NCBI RefSeq assembly: GCF_014697105.1
Contig: NZ_JACJRF010000022.1
Location: 1-64,000 of the forward strand
Origin: Anabaena subtropica FACHB-260
GTDB lineage: Bacteria; Cyanobacteriota; Cyanobacteriia; Cyanobacteriales; Nostocaceae
DNA length: 64,000 bases
Reading direction: 5' to 3'
The notes under the pieces were generated by a model. That model worked only from the letters and a program-made list of their open reading frames with translations. It ran no database searches and was not told where the DNA came from. Of the stretch, positions 16,543 to 25,282 are shown piece by piece. How positions within the stretch are numbered: the stretch's first letter is position 1; every line of letters starts with the position of its first letter. Both the position numbers and the translations under genes were made by a program.

Positions 16543-17352
16543 TCATTTAGCTACTACAACAGATTTTGGCACGTTAATTTGCAACTTTTTAAACATTGCT
16601 TCCCTTGCTTGCATAGCCAAGGTGTCCTCTAAAGGTTGTAAAGTAATTGGCTGCTGATATTTTAATCGTAGTGCTGTTTGGATTAACCAGTCAGCAACAA
16701 AGGGGTTTTTGGGTAATAATGGCCCGTGGGAGTAGGTAGCGATCGCATTCTGGTAAAATGCTCCTTCTGTACCATCTTCACCATTATTGCCTAAACCATA
16801 GACGACTTTTCCTAAAGCCTCTACCTTACCTAATTTAGTCCGGCCGCCGTGATTTTCAAAGCCTACCAAATAGGGTGTACTACCTGTCATTTCTCTTAAA
16901 TCTTTAGCTAGGCGAGTGGCTGTAACTTCAATTACTAAGTTACCAATACAACGCTTCGTATTTTCGCCAGGATGGATGGAAACTAAATCAAGTATTCCTA
17001 ACCCTTCAATACGTTGTCCTAAACCTGGTTCGTAATAGTGTCCTAATAGTTGGGGTGAACCACAGGTGAAAACGCCTGGTGTCCCATTGTCAATTTTTTC
17101 GCGCATCGCGTCAGCTTTCGCGCCTTGCAAATCGCGCATAACAATCTCTTGCTGTCTGTCTTGCGCGCCACCACCAACTATCACATCTACAGATTTAATA
17201 TCATCTGCTGTAGCATTTTGGTCTAAGGGTAATACTTTCACGCCATATCCCCGCCATTGGGCGCGACGTTCTATAGTAATCACATTACCGCGATCGCCAT
17301 AGGTACTCATTAATGTAGGATAGAGCCAACCGATAGTTAATTCTAATGTCAT
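16543..17352 (-). CDS. gatD: GatD-type glutamine amidotransferase (lipid II isoglutaminyl synthase subunit)
   Basis: Class I (CobB/CobQ-like) glutaminase that supplies ammonia to MurT for amidating the D-glutamate alpha-carboxyl of lipid II. Nucleophile elbow GVFTCGSPQLLGHYY carries the catalytic Cys; the catalytic His is probably in TYSHGPLLPKNP near the C-terminus. GGGAQDRQQEIV is typical of GatD. I start at the ATG of MTLELTIGWLYPTLM (17352) because homologues begin with this strand; an in-frame ATG at 17397 would add 15 residues that look non-homologous. It directly follows murT on the same strand. Expected in the cytoplasm as a GatD-MurT heterodimer. Confidence 0.9.
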   Translation of the reverse strand: MTLELTIGWLYPTLMSTYGDRGNVITIERRAQWRGYGVKVLPLDQNATADDIKSVDVIVGGGAQDRQQEIVMRDLQGAKADAMREKIDNGTPGVFTCGSPQLLGHYYEPGLGQRIEGLGILDLVSIHPGENTKRCIGNLVIEVTATRLAKDLREMTGSTPYLVGFENHGGRTKLGKVEALGKVVYGLGNNGEDGTEGAFYQNAIATYSHGPLLPKNPFVADWLIQTALRLKYQQPITLQPLEDTLAMQAREAMFKKLQINVPKSVVVAK

Positions 17353-17406
17353 TTTTTTAATTGGTATTTCGTAACGGGGCTTGGTCACAACTAACAATCA
17401 ACAAAT

Positions 17407-18750
17407 TCACAGAATTTTTCGACCTGTGAGGACTTCCCGCACTTCTAGCATGGCTGAATAAGTGGGGAGGATGTGGAGAGTTTCAGTTGTGGGGGTGTGT
17501 TCTAAAGCTGTGGCGATCGCTTGACGTAAATCTTCTTCGACAATTAAATTGAGATTACTGTGCGCCGATTTTTCACTATAGCGTAGACGTAGCGCCAGAT
17601 CATAGACGCGATCGCCACTGACTACTAAAGTTCCTCCCCGTTCGACTAATTTTTCTGTATCTACATCCCAAATCCAAGATACATCTGTACCATCGGGTGT
17701 GCGATCGTTTAATACTAATAAAGTGGTTTTGTCTGTGCTTTGAGTGACGACGCGAATTGTTTCATTCGTTCCCACGGGATTTTTAGATAATAAAATCCTC
17801 ACTCGTTTACCATCAATAACTAAATCTTCCGCACGACCAAAAGCAGCTTGAAAATTATTAATGGTATCTCTAATTGTGGCTTCATCAACACCTAATTCTA
17901 TGGCGGCGGTTGCTGCGGCTAAGGTGTTGTATTTATTGTATAAACCAACAAGAATTTGTGACCATTCACTACTTGTTAATGTCGGTTCACTCTTAGTAAA
18001 ACCACAACTAGGACAAGTGAAATCTCCCAAATGGGATAAATACACACCTTGGTAATCTAAAGAATGTCCACATCGAGGACAGTAGATAGAATCAACAGCG
18101 TGAGGAATGGCTTCTAAATAATTTTTTGGTTCATTCAACCCAAAGAATAGAACCTTTTGGGGTAGCTGTTGACCGAGATAGGATAAAGTCGGGTCATCGG
18201 CGTTGGGAATGACTACCGTTTCTGGTGGAAGGGTGGAGATGACCTTCGTCCACCGCTTACTGATGGTGTCTACTTCGCCGTACCTATCAAGTTGGTCACG
18301 GAACAAGTTTAGACAGAGGATAATTCGTGGCTGGAGTGGTTGTAAGACCTTAGGAACAATATTCTCATCTACTTCCAGAATTGCATAATCAACATCTAGC
18401 GTCCCCACCAAGCTGGTGTTGTCCAGCAAAGCCGTCATCAAACCATTTTCCAAATTTGCACCCGTAGAGTTATGGGCGACGCGGTAGCCCTTGTTTTCTA
18501 AAATTGTGTGTAACAGTAGCGATGTTGTGGTTTTACCATTAGTACCAGCAATGATAATCACCCCATTTTTCACCTGCTGACTCAATAATTGTAACAACCG
18601 AGGTTCAATCCGCCGAGCAATAGACCCTGGTAATACACTAGCAGCACCGAGACGGAGCGATCGCACTAAAAACGTCACGCTTTTCGCCACCAACACCGCA
18701 AAACCTAAACGCACTCTATCTATAAGTTTGATTTTATTTCCCACATCCAT
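17407..18750 (-). CDS. murT: MurT-type Mur ligase (lipid II isoglutaminyl synthase subunit)
   Basis: 447-residue Mur-ligase-like ATP enzyme that forms amidated D-isoglutamine in peptidoglycan using ammonia from GatD. P-loop IIIAGTNGKTTTSLLLHTIL near residue 65, the ATP/Mg segment YAILEVDENIVPKV, and a Cys4 zinc ribbon inserted in the middle domain (CPRCGHSL then CPSCGF, about residues 225-250), which is a hallmark of MurT. The C-terminal DUF1727 part (NPVGTNETIRVV, LNDRTPDGTDVSWIWDVD) is also typical. First gene of a murT-gatD operon; divergently transcribed from the thioredoxin-fold gene. Confidence 0.93.
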   Translation of the reverse strand: MDVGNKIKLIDRVRLGFAVLVAKSVTFLVRSLRLGAASVLPGSIARRIEPRLLQLLSQQVKNGVIIIAGTNGKTTTSLLLHTILENKGYRVAHNSTGANLENGLMTALLDNTSLVGTLDVDYAILEVDENIVPKVLQPLQPRIILCLNLFRDQLDRYGEVDTISKRWTKVISTLPPETVVIPNADDPTLSYLGQQLPQKVLFFGLNEPKNYLEAIPHAVDSIYCPRCGHSLDYQGVYLSHLGDFTCPSCGFTKSEPTLTSSEWSQILVGLYNKYNTLAAATAAIELGVDEATIRDTINNFQAAFGRAEDLVIDGKRVRILLSKNPVGTNETIRVVTQSTDKTTLLVLNDRTPDGTDVSWIWDVDTEKLVERGGTLVVSGDRVYDLALRLRYSEKSAHSNLNLIVEEDLRQAIATALEHTPTTETLHILPTYSAMLEVREVLTGRKIL

Positions 18751-18866
18751 AGATCCCTGTAAGCGTTATCTTAAAAAATAGTATACGGGCGTAATTATAT
18801 ATCCAGACTAGGTTGCCTAATTCAGCACAAGCTTAAGACAAATAGTAACTTGCAGGGTTCCGGTTG

Positions 18867-19454
18867 ATGAGTAGTATAAAGTTTTCTTTTTTACATAGAC
18901 AAATTGCTGACTGGCGGAGGTTGGTTTCTAAATGCCTGTTATTGGTTACTTTCTTGTTGATTGTTGGGATACAGCCCGCATTTGCAGGTGTTAACGATGA
19001 CATATACGATGGCAATATGTTTGTGGTTTATGCTGGTAATGGATCATTAGTCCCATCCAAATTTACCCTAGCTCAATCATTAGCAGACAAAAGACCAACA
19101 GTTTTAGCATTTTATTTGGATGACAGCCGTGATTGCAAACAATATGCCATCGTCATTTCACGGATACAGGAATTTTACGGTAAAGTCACAGAAATTATCC
19201 CCATTAGTGTGGATACCATCACATCCAAAAAGACTTATGAACCAACTGAACCAGGATATTACTATTCTGGAGGTGTTCCTCAAGTTGTAGTTTTTAATCA
19301 GTCTGGTGAGGTAATTTTAAATAAGCAAGGTTCAGTCCCCTTTGAAGAAATCGATGATAAGCTGCGCGAAGTGTTTGATTTATTGCCCCGTACAGAAACA
19401 GTACAATTAAAGCGGCGATCGTTCAATGAATTTAGCAGTGAATTAGCCAAGTAA
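18867..19454 (+). CDS. Exported thioredoxin-fold protein with a single cysteine
   Basis: 195-residue protein with a signal or anchor segment at residues 18-38 (CLLLVTFLLIVGIQPAFA) and a thioredoxin-like domain (VYAGNGSLVPSKFTLAQSLA, then TVLAFYLDDSRDCKQYAIV and GGVPQVVVFNQSGEVI with the cis-Pro). The usual CxxC is replaced by SRDC, leaving one active-site Cys, so it is unlikely to be a classical oxidoreductase. Homologues are annotated in cyanobacteria as thylakoid photosystem I accessory factors, which I cannot confirm here. The ATG at 18867 is preferred to the adjacent TTG. Ends in a good terminator. Confidence 0.8.
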   Translation: MSSIKFSFLHRQIADWRRLVSKCLLLVTFLLIVGIQPAFAGVNDDIYDGNMFVVYAGNGSLVPSKFTLAQSLADKRPTVLAFYLDDSRDCKQYAIVISRIQEFYGKVTEIIPISVDTITSKKTYEPTEPGYYYSGGVPQVVVFNQSGEVILNKQGSVPFEEIDDKLREVFDLLPRTETVQLKRRSFNEFSSELAK

Positions 19455-19460
19455 TCTTGG

Positions 19461-19490
19461 GGGTAGACCAATTTGGTCTGCCCTGATTTT
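19461..19490 (+). terminator. Terminator of thioredoxin-fold gene
   Basis: GGGTAGACCA / TGGTCTGCCC stem, 3-nt loop, followed by TGATTTTA, 6 nt after the stop codon. Confidence 0.7.
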
Positions 19491-19539
19491 AGTGATATCT
19501 GTTACTACATTCCCCATAATACCAAGAGATAATGTCGAA

Positions 19540-19615
19540 ATATCAATAGTCGATAGTCAACAATCAATAGTCCAAAATCATAACTAATGACCATTGAATG
19601 ACTAATGACTAATGA
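19540..19615. repeat. Heptanucleotide tandem repeats
   Basis: AATAGTC/CTAATGA-type heptamers in the spacer before the hypothetical gene at 19641; STRR type. Confidence 0.7.
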
Positions 19616-19640
19616 AGATTGACAAATTAAATGTGTTCTA

Positions 19641-20249
19641 ATGTCAAAGGTTTATACTACTGAGGAACTAATCCAAATTTTGGCTGCTGAACGTCAAGCT
19701 TGCCTTAAAGGAGAACGTCTGAAATTAGAAGTAACAGTCTCAGGTAATCCGTTAATTGACCAGTTTATTCAAACAGATGGTCTACAAAAATTTACTGCCT
19801 ATCAAGATTTTAAAAATGCCATTCATGACCATCAAAGAGAATATCAAATTTCTGGTATTATTTGGAAGGAAGTATCAGTAAAAGGTAAAACTTTACGTTA
19901 TCCAGAAGTTGATACTCAATTAATAGCTTTAAGCAGTGACTTAGCAATATTACAAGCTGCTAAAGATTCCATTTTAGAATTCTGGTATGAAGTCTCAGCC
20001 GGGATGGATTTATATTTGAGTTTTAATAATAGTAAACAACATCAGCTAATTTCCATAGCTGATGTAGCAAGAATAGTCCAAAGAACAGAATGGGCTAGTT
20101 TATGTAAATGGGAAAATTCTAACTTTTTAGAAATAGTTTTACAGTTGGGATGGGGAAAACCAGAAGAAGCGAGTTATAAACGCGGTAGACCCCAATCAGG
20201 TAGTGAGTTTATTCATGCAGTTAATCCCGGTAATCATCCTATTGGGTAA
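19641..20249 (+). CDS. Conserved hypothetical protein
   Basis: 202-residue soluble protein, no signal peptide or membrane segment. I do not recognise a domain. It starts MSKVYTTEELIQILAAERQACLKGERL with a charged helical N-terminus and ends in a Gly/Pro-rich tail (RGRPQSGSEFIHAVNPGNHPIG). No metal-binding or nucleotide-binding motif stands out. Codon use and HIP1-free coding pattern are ordinary for the neighbourhood, so it looks like a resident gene. It stands alone between a terminator upstream and two hairpins downstream, converging on egtD. Confidence 0.75.
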   Translation: MSKVYTTEELIQILAAERQACLKGERLKLEVTVSGNPLIDQFIQTDGLQKFTAYQDFKNAIHDHQREYQISGIIWKEVSVKGKTLRYPEVDTQLIALSSDLAILQAAKDSILEFWYEVSAGMDLYLSFNNSKQHQLISIADVARIVQRTEWASLCKWENSNFLEIVLQLGWGKPEEASYKRGRPQSGSEFIHAVNPGNHPIG

Positions 20250-20344
20250 GTAGTAAGAAAATTGGTAAGAGAGTGATAAATCTCTCACTACAAACAAAAG
20301 TTTCATCTAAAGGGAATGCTAGAAGATAGTTGACAAGCCCTAAG

Positions 20345-20381
20345 TAGGGAGATTAGGAAAGATATGACTCTAATCTCCCTA
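20345..20381. terminator. Convergent terminator hairpin
   Basis: Perfect 12-bp arms TAGGGAGATTAG (20345-20356) and CTAATCTCCCTA (20370-20381) between the hypothetical gene and egtD. A weaker GAGAG/CTCTC hairpin lies at about 20268-20287. Confidence 0.65.
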
Positions 20382-20390
20382 TTTAATGAT

Positions 20391-21404
20391 TTATGCTTGG
20401 AGTTGACAAAGCAGTAAACCAAACCACTGATTTGTATCAGTCCATGTTTGGATGGGTACTAAACCTTTGGCTGTGAGTTGTTTCTGGATGGTTTCGAGGT
20501 TAAATTTGCGAGAAATTTCGGTGAGAATGGTTTCACCGGGGGCAAAATTAATAGTGAGGTTGAGAGATTTTAATTGCACTGTTTGCGATCGCTCACTTTT
20601 TAAGTGCATCTCGATTTGCTGTTCAGTTTCATTATAAAATGCTCGGTGTGCAAACTGTGTCAGATCAAAATTACCCTCAAACCGCCGATTTAAATGCTCC
20701 AACATATTTAGGTTAAACGCTGCGGTTACTCCTTGGCTATCGTTATATGCTGGTTCCAAAATTTCTTTTGGCTTTTGCAAATCTATCCCCAGCAGGAAAT
20801 ATTCACCCACTTCTAAACTTGTACTAATTTGAGACAAAAAGACATCACACTCTTGCAGGTTCAGATTACCTAACGTACTACCGATAAAACACATCATCCT
20901 ACTAGCTAATTTTTTAGCAGTGAGTTGTGCAAGTGCAGATTCATAAGTCCCCGCTAGTGCATAAACTTCTAGGGAAGGATACTCTTGGAGTAACTGCTTG
21001 GCGCTACTTTCCAAAATTCCTGCACACACATCAATCGGTAAATAATGCAGGGGTGAATCTAGTTGCTGATAAGCGTCTAGTAAAATACGAGTTTTGGCAG
21101 AATTACCACTACCAAGTTCCACTAATTCACAAGCACCAGTAATTTGAGCAATTTCAGCAGCATATTTTTGTAAAATAGCAGTCTCTGTGCGTGTCAGATA
21201 ATATTCTGGTAACTCACAGATACGCTCAAATAACTCAGAACCCCTGTCATCGTAAAAGTAACAAGGGGGTAAGGCTTTTGGTGTTTGAGTTAACCCTTTC
21301 ACCACATCACCCCCAACCTTAGATGCAACTATGGGTGTTGGTGCTTGCAAACTCTGTATTTGCAGACGTTCTTCAATTTTGTTAACCGCTTTAAGTACTG
21401 ACAT
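20391..21404 (-). CDS. egtD: L-histidine N-alpha-methyltransferase
   Basis: 337-residue SAM-dependent enzyme that trimethylates histidine to hercynine, the first step of ergothioneine synthesis. Family signatures: PPCYFYDDRGSELFERICELPEYYLTRTE in the N-terminal helical part, the SAM motif ELGSGNSAKTRILLDA, MMCFIGSTLGNL and LLGIDLQKP. Length fits EgtD. A GGAGG sequence eight bases before the ATG supports the start. It is 178 bp downstream of egtB on the same strand, in an egtC-egtB-egtD cluster. Confidence 0.95.
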   Translation of the reverse strand: MSVLKAVNKIEERLQIQSLQAPTPIVASKVGGDVVKGLTQTPKALPPCYFYDDRGSELFERICELPEYYLTRTETAILQKYAAEIAQITGACELVELGSGNSAKTRILLDAYQQLDSPLHYLPIDVCAGILESSAKQLLQEYPSLEVYALAGTYESALAQLTAKKLASRMMCFIGSTLGNLNLQECDVFLSQISTSLEVGEYFLLGIDLQKPKEILEPAYNDSQGVTAAFNLNMLEHLNRRFEGNFDLTQFAHRAFYNETEQQIEMHLKSERSQTVQLKSLNLTINFAPGETILTEISRKFNLETIQKQLTAKGLVPIQTWTDTNQWFGLLLCQLQA

Positions 21405-21582
21405 TTAACCTCCGTATGCTGGATGTAAGAGATTCCCGCTAAAGGCAAATCCTTACGCTAGCCAGTGAAACACATAGCCATACTAAATGACATCACGCTT
21501 AAGCCGTAATAATCAAGCTTTAAAGCTATATTTAAGGTTTTTGTCTTAGAGAATGCTGAATGATAAATAAGAATTTCTCCCC

Positions 21583-22866
21583 CTACTCCCTCATCTCCCC
21601 CATTCCTTCATCCCTAGCACAACGAAAGCCAGCAAAAACTTGACGAACTTGGGGACTATACCAGTTGCGAAAACTAGAGCGCAGTACCCACGGACGAGTT
21701 ACCCAACTACCACCTTTTAAAACACGATGTTTCTGGTCAAAATAAACTTGTGAATAACCTTTGTATGGATAAAATTGAAACCCGTTATAGCCATCAAACC
21801 AAGATGCTGTCCATTCCCAGACATTTCCCAAAGTATCGTATAAACCATAAGCACTTTGCCCAATCGAGTAAGCATTAACTGGGGTAGTTTTGTCAAGTAG
21901 CCCATCGCAATTACAGCATTGAGGTGTTGGTGTATCTTCACCCCAAGGATAGGTGCGGCGACAGTTAGCTTTGATATCCCAACTGGCGGCTTTTTCCCAT
22001 TCAGGTTCTGTCGGTAGGCGCTTACCGACAAACCGCGCATAAGCTTCTGCTTCGTAGTAATTCACACCATACACTGGGTGATTATCCTTGATAGGGTTTA
22101 GCTCATCGCTATTCCAGTACAGTGGTTGGATTACCTGCTCACTTTGTAACCATTCCCAACCTGCTGCTGACCACCACTGAGGATTTTCATACCCTCCAGC
22201 CTCCATAAATACCCGATATTCACCACAAGTCACAGGATAGCGGTCAATCCAGTAAGTATCTAAATAAACTCTATGTGCGGGACGCTCATTATCTAAAGCA
22301 TTTATTGAATCGCTCCCCAACTCAAATTCACCAGAGGAAATTTGCACCATTTCCCCAACGAAATTTAACTCTTGACTATCGACTGTTGACTGTTGACTGT
22401 TGATTATTGACTCTTGACCCTTGACCAATGCCAACACCATACTAATAATTTCGCAGTGTTGGCTTTCATGCTGAATTAAAAACCGCCAAAGTCGTTCTTG
22501 CTCTTGGATATCAGCTACTTCTAGATATTCTAGAACTTTTGCTCTCACTGTATCCAAATAATAAATAATTTCTTCTATGTGTGGTAATTGGACTCGTTGC
22601 GATTTGGGTAAACCATCTGCTGCAAATAGCCGGCGATATTGAGGAAATAAACATGGTAAACCTGCAATATGTTCTAATATCCAAAAAGATTCTATATAGG
22701 CGATGTGTCCCAAATGCCAACCCACAGGACTAAAGTCAGGATGAGGTTGACTACAGAATGTATCTGCATCCATACCCACAAATAAATTCAGGGTTTTAGT
22801 GCGACATTCCCCCAAAGCAAAAGCAATAGACTCTTTCACACTAGATACTTTCAATTTTGATATCAC
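21583..22866 (-). CDS. egtB: Ergothioneine biosynthesis sulfoxide synthase EgtB
   Basis: Non-heme iron(II) enzyme that joins hercynine with gamma-glutamylcysteine (or cysteine) and oxygen. An N-terminal DinB-like domain carries the iron ligands: His in SPVGWHLGHIAYIE and the HX3HXE motif in IQHESQHCEII. A C-terminal FGE/sulfatase-modifying domain follows (GSDSINALDNERPAHRVYLD, TLGNVWEWTASWF). Between them is a repeat-derived linker (IINSQQSTVDSQE). The open frame extends to 22941, but that part lies within egtC; GTG at 22866 or TTG at 22854, both overlapping the egtC stop, are more likely starts and imply translational coupling. Confidence 0.93.
   Translation of the reverse strand: MISKLKVSSVKESIAFALGECRTKTLNLFVGMDADTFCSQPHPDFSPVGWHLGHIAYIESFWILEHIAGLPCLFPQYRRLFAADGLPKSQRVQLPHIEEIIYYLDTVRAKVLEYLEVADIQEQERLWRFLIQHESQHCEIISMVLALVKGQESIINSQQSTVDSQELNFVGEMVQISSGEFELGSDSINALDNERPAHRVYLDTYWIDRYPVTCGEYRVFMEAGGYENPQWWSAAGWEWLQSEQVIQPLYWNSDELNPIKDNHPVYGVNYYEAEAYARFVGKRLPTEPEWEKAASWDIKANCRRTYPWGEDTPTPQCCNCDGLLDKTTPVNAYSIGQSAYGLYDTLGNVWEWTASWFDGYNGFQFYPYKGYSQVYFDQKHRVLKGGSWVTRPWVLRSSFRNWYSPQVRQVFAGFRCARDEGMGEMRE
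22369..22428. repeat. Heptamer repeat inserted in frame in egtB
   Basis: Tandem TTGACTG/TTGACTC units (about eight) coding for the linker between the DinB and FGE domains; the same heptamers occur in spacers such as 51675-51700. Confidence 0.75.
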
Positions 22867-23629
22867 AATTTTCTCCCACACTGATAATGCTATTTTCGGG
22901 ACAAGCAGTCCAATTGGCAGTAAATAATGGTTCAGAAGCAATGATGACAGAATTAGGAAACTTTAAATCATCTTTTAGCCAATACAGCGATGGAGGTGAT
23001 GAAGATGAAGCAAAGCGGGAAGCTATCAGGCGATGACCATCACTAAAGACTACGTTTGCAGAAGCATCAATTTGATGGCGTTTTGCCATGTCCCAGAGTA
23101 TGAGTAGAGTATTACGTAAAACCGCTTCTAAGGGGCGATGTTTATTACTTTGAATTTGGGAAAGTAGCAACGCAAAGATGTGTTCAGAATCCGTACTACC
23201 ATTAATATATTCGTAAAAATCAGGGGTTAAAGTACTGCGGATTTTTCGATGTAATGTTTTCCGAAAATTCTCAATCCGTCCATTATGAATAAATAACGAA
23301 TTTCGGTAGTGAAAAGGTTGACAATTAGCAAAATCTAGAGCTTGTCCTGATGTAGCACTGCGAACATAAGCTAAAACACACTGAGATTCAACATAACGAC
23401 TAAGGTTTGGTAAATTAATATCATTCCAAATAGGGAGAGTATTTTTATAGGTAAAAGGTTCAGTATCTTTTTGATTATGATACCAACCAATACCAAAGCC
23501 ATCTGCATTTACTACCCCAGAGGTCATTTCGCGGGGTTGATAACTTTGCACTATCAATGAGTGTTCTGGCTTATACAAGAGATGTTCTAAAGAAACAGGT
23601 GAACCAAGGTAAGCAAGTAGACGGCACAT
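22841..23629 (-). CDS. egtC: Gamma-glutamyl-hercynylcysteine sulfoxide hydrolase EgtC
   Basis: 262-residue class II (Ntn-type) glutamine amidotransferase-like hydrolase that removes glutamate from the EgtB product. The nucleophile is Cys2 in MCRLLAYLGSP; other family segments are VVNADGFGIGWYHN, VLAYVRSATSG and SLFIHNGRIENFR, plus STDSEHIFALLLSQI. Its presence implies that EgtB here uses gamma-glutamylcysteine, as in mycobacteria. The 3' end overlaps the start of egtB, so the pair is one transcription unit. Divergent from htrA. Confidence 0.93.
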   Translation of the reverse strand: MCRLLAYLGSPVSLEHLLYKPEHSLIVQSYQPREMTSGVVNADGFGIGWYHNQKDTEPFTYKNTLPIWNDINLPNLSRYVESQCVLAYVRSATSGQALDFANCQPFHYRNSLFIHNGRIENFRKTLHRKIRSTLTPDFYEYINGSTDSEHIFALLLSQIQSNKHRPLEAVLRNTLLILWDMAKRHQIDASANVVFSDGHRLIASRFASSSSPPSLYWLKDDLKFPNSVIIASEPLFTANWTACPENSIISVGENCDIKIESI

Positions 23630-23950
23630 AATGAAAGAACTTACTCCTAATTTTGTATAGAATATAGAAGGGATTGGGGATGAATCAATTCACAATTCAA
23701 AATATCCTACAGGAAGCGTAAGCGCTACAAAATATAAAATTTAAGAATCTCCAGGCATCTACTCAGGAGCGTAAGATGCGGGTAAAATTATTTACTATCT
23801 TCTGACTTGATTTATCTCCTAACTCCCTACCGCTCACATAAAAGAAAGGGAATTTATTTAACTTTTCACAAAAAAGCAATAGCAACGCAACAAAACTGTC
23901 ATAAATGCTATCTAAAGTAGTAATAAGTATAGATTTTCTTGCTAACGGCC
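23630..23950. other. Divergent region egtC / htrA
   Basis: 321-bp divergent promoter region. A minus-strand open frame extends from here into htrA but has no coding character. No binding site recognised. Confidence 0.4.
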
Positions 23951-25192
23951 ATGCAAAACCAAGTACACGATGAATCTCAACCGTTAAATCCTCAAAAACA
24001 TAATTATGCACCTTGGAAAAAAGCGGCTGCATCTCTATCGTTAGTGTTGCTGGGATCTGGTATGACTTTAGCTGGCGGCTATTTAGCTGGAAACCAGCAA
24101 CAGTTGGCACAGAAAGCCTCTAACTTGGCGATGAGTCGAGTAGATGCAGCGCCACCATTGCCCAATAATGCAGATCCCAACTTTGTGACTCAGGTAGTAG
24201 AAAGAGTGGGGCCTGCTGTGGTGCGGATTGAAGCTTCTCGGACTGTCACCTCTCGATTACCTGCCGAATTTAACGACCCATTTTTCCGTCGCTTCTTTGG
24301 TTCACAACTACCTCAACAACAGGAGAGGGTACAACGGGGTACTGGTTCCGGCTTTATCACTAGTGCCAATGGGAGCATTCTCACAAACGCTCACGTTGTC
24401 AATGGTGCAGATACTGTGCGAGTCATCCTGAAAGATGGGCGCAGTTTTCAAGGTAAGGTAATGGGTACAGACAATTTAACAGATGTAGCCGTTGTCAAGA
24501 TTCAGGCAAATAATTTACCGACAGTAGCAGTAGGTAATTCTGATCAACTACAACCTGGACAATGGGCGATCGCCATTGGTAATCCTTTAGGTTTAGATAA
24601 TACAGTTACCACAGGTATCATTAGTGCTACTGGACGCAGCAGTAATCAAATTGGCGCACCCGATAAACGCGTTGAATATATTCAAACTGACGCAGCAATC
24701 AATCCTGGTAACTCCGGTGGTCCCTTGCTGAATTACCGTGGTGAAGTCATTGGTATGAATACAGCTATTATTCAGGGCGCACAAGGACTAGGTTTTGCCA
24801 TACCGATCAAAACAGTACAACGTATTTCTGATCAACTAATAGCTACAGGCACAGTACAGCATCCTTACCTGGGTATTCAAATGGTAGGGTTAACACCGCA
24901 AATCAAGCAAAACATTAATTCTGACCCCAATAGCGGTTTGAATGTAGATGCAGATAGGGGTGTTTTAGTTGTGAGAGTTATGCCCAATTCTCCAGCCGCC
25001 AGAGCCGGATTACGTGCTGGTGATGTCATTCAAAGGCTGAATGGTCAAGCGGTTACAGATGCTAGTAATGTGCAGCGAGCTGTGGAAAATACTCAAGTCG
25101 GCGGACAAATGCAGCTAGACATACTACGTAACGGGCGAAGTGTCAATGTAGCTGTACAAACTGGTGCTTTCCCCACTCAACAGGTGCAGTAG
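23951..25192 (+). CDS. HtrA/Deg-family serine protease (trypsin + one PDZ)
   Basis: 413-residue exported quality-control protease. N-terminal signal-anchor at about residues 26-47, trypsin-like domain with catalytic triad His148 (ILTNAHVV), Asp178 (NLTDVAVV) and Ser255 (NPGNSGGPLLN), and one PDZ domain at about residues 300-400 (VMPNSPAARAGLRAGDVI). It matches the cyanobacterial HhoA/HhoB/HtrA group; which paralogue cannot be decided. The ATG at 23951 is preferred to the upstream in-frame TTG at 23939. Expected in periplasm or thylakoid lumen. Confidence 0.95.
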   Translation: MQNQVHDESQPLNPQKHNYAPWKKAAASLSLVLLGSGMTLAGGYLAGNQQQLAQKASNLAMSRVDAAPPLPNNADPNFVTQVVERVGPAVVRIEASRTVTSRLPAEFNDPFFRRFFGSQLPQQQERVQRGTGSGFITSANGSILTNAHVVNGADTVRVILKDGRSFQGKVMGTDNLTDVAVVKIQANNLPTVAVGNSDQLQPGQWAIAIGNPLGLDNTVTTGIISATGRSSNQIGAPDKRVEYIQTDAAINPGNSGGPLLNYRGEVIGMNTAIIQGAQGLGFAIPIKTVQRISDQLIATGTVQHPYLGIQMVGLTPQIKQNINSDPNSGLNVDADRGVLVVRVMPNSPAARAGLRAGDVIQRLNGQAVTDASNVQRAVENTQVGGQMQLDILRNGRSVNVAVQTGAFPTQQVQ

Positions 25193-25196
25193 GGAA

Positions 25197-25260
25197 AGAG
25201 GTAAGGGAGCAGGGAGCAGGGAGCAGGGGGAAAAGGAGAAAGCTCTTACCTTGCTGCTCA
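25197..25260. repeat. GGGAGCA tandem repeat in htrA / SBP spacer
   Basis: Tandem GGGAGCA units followed by a G/A-rich tract, between convergent genes; same family as the elements at 8561, 39477, 41583 and 56650. Confidence 0.75.
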
Positions 25261-25282
25261 CTGCATCAATTTTCTGCGATAG

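Noticed and set aside
22867-22941. ATG extension of egtB
   Set aside because: Lies fully within egtC and adds residues not expected in the DinB domain.
23763-24110. 115-codon minus-strand frame overlapping htrA
   Set aside because: Overlaps the start of a certain gene and has no coding features of its own.
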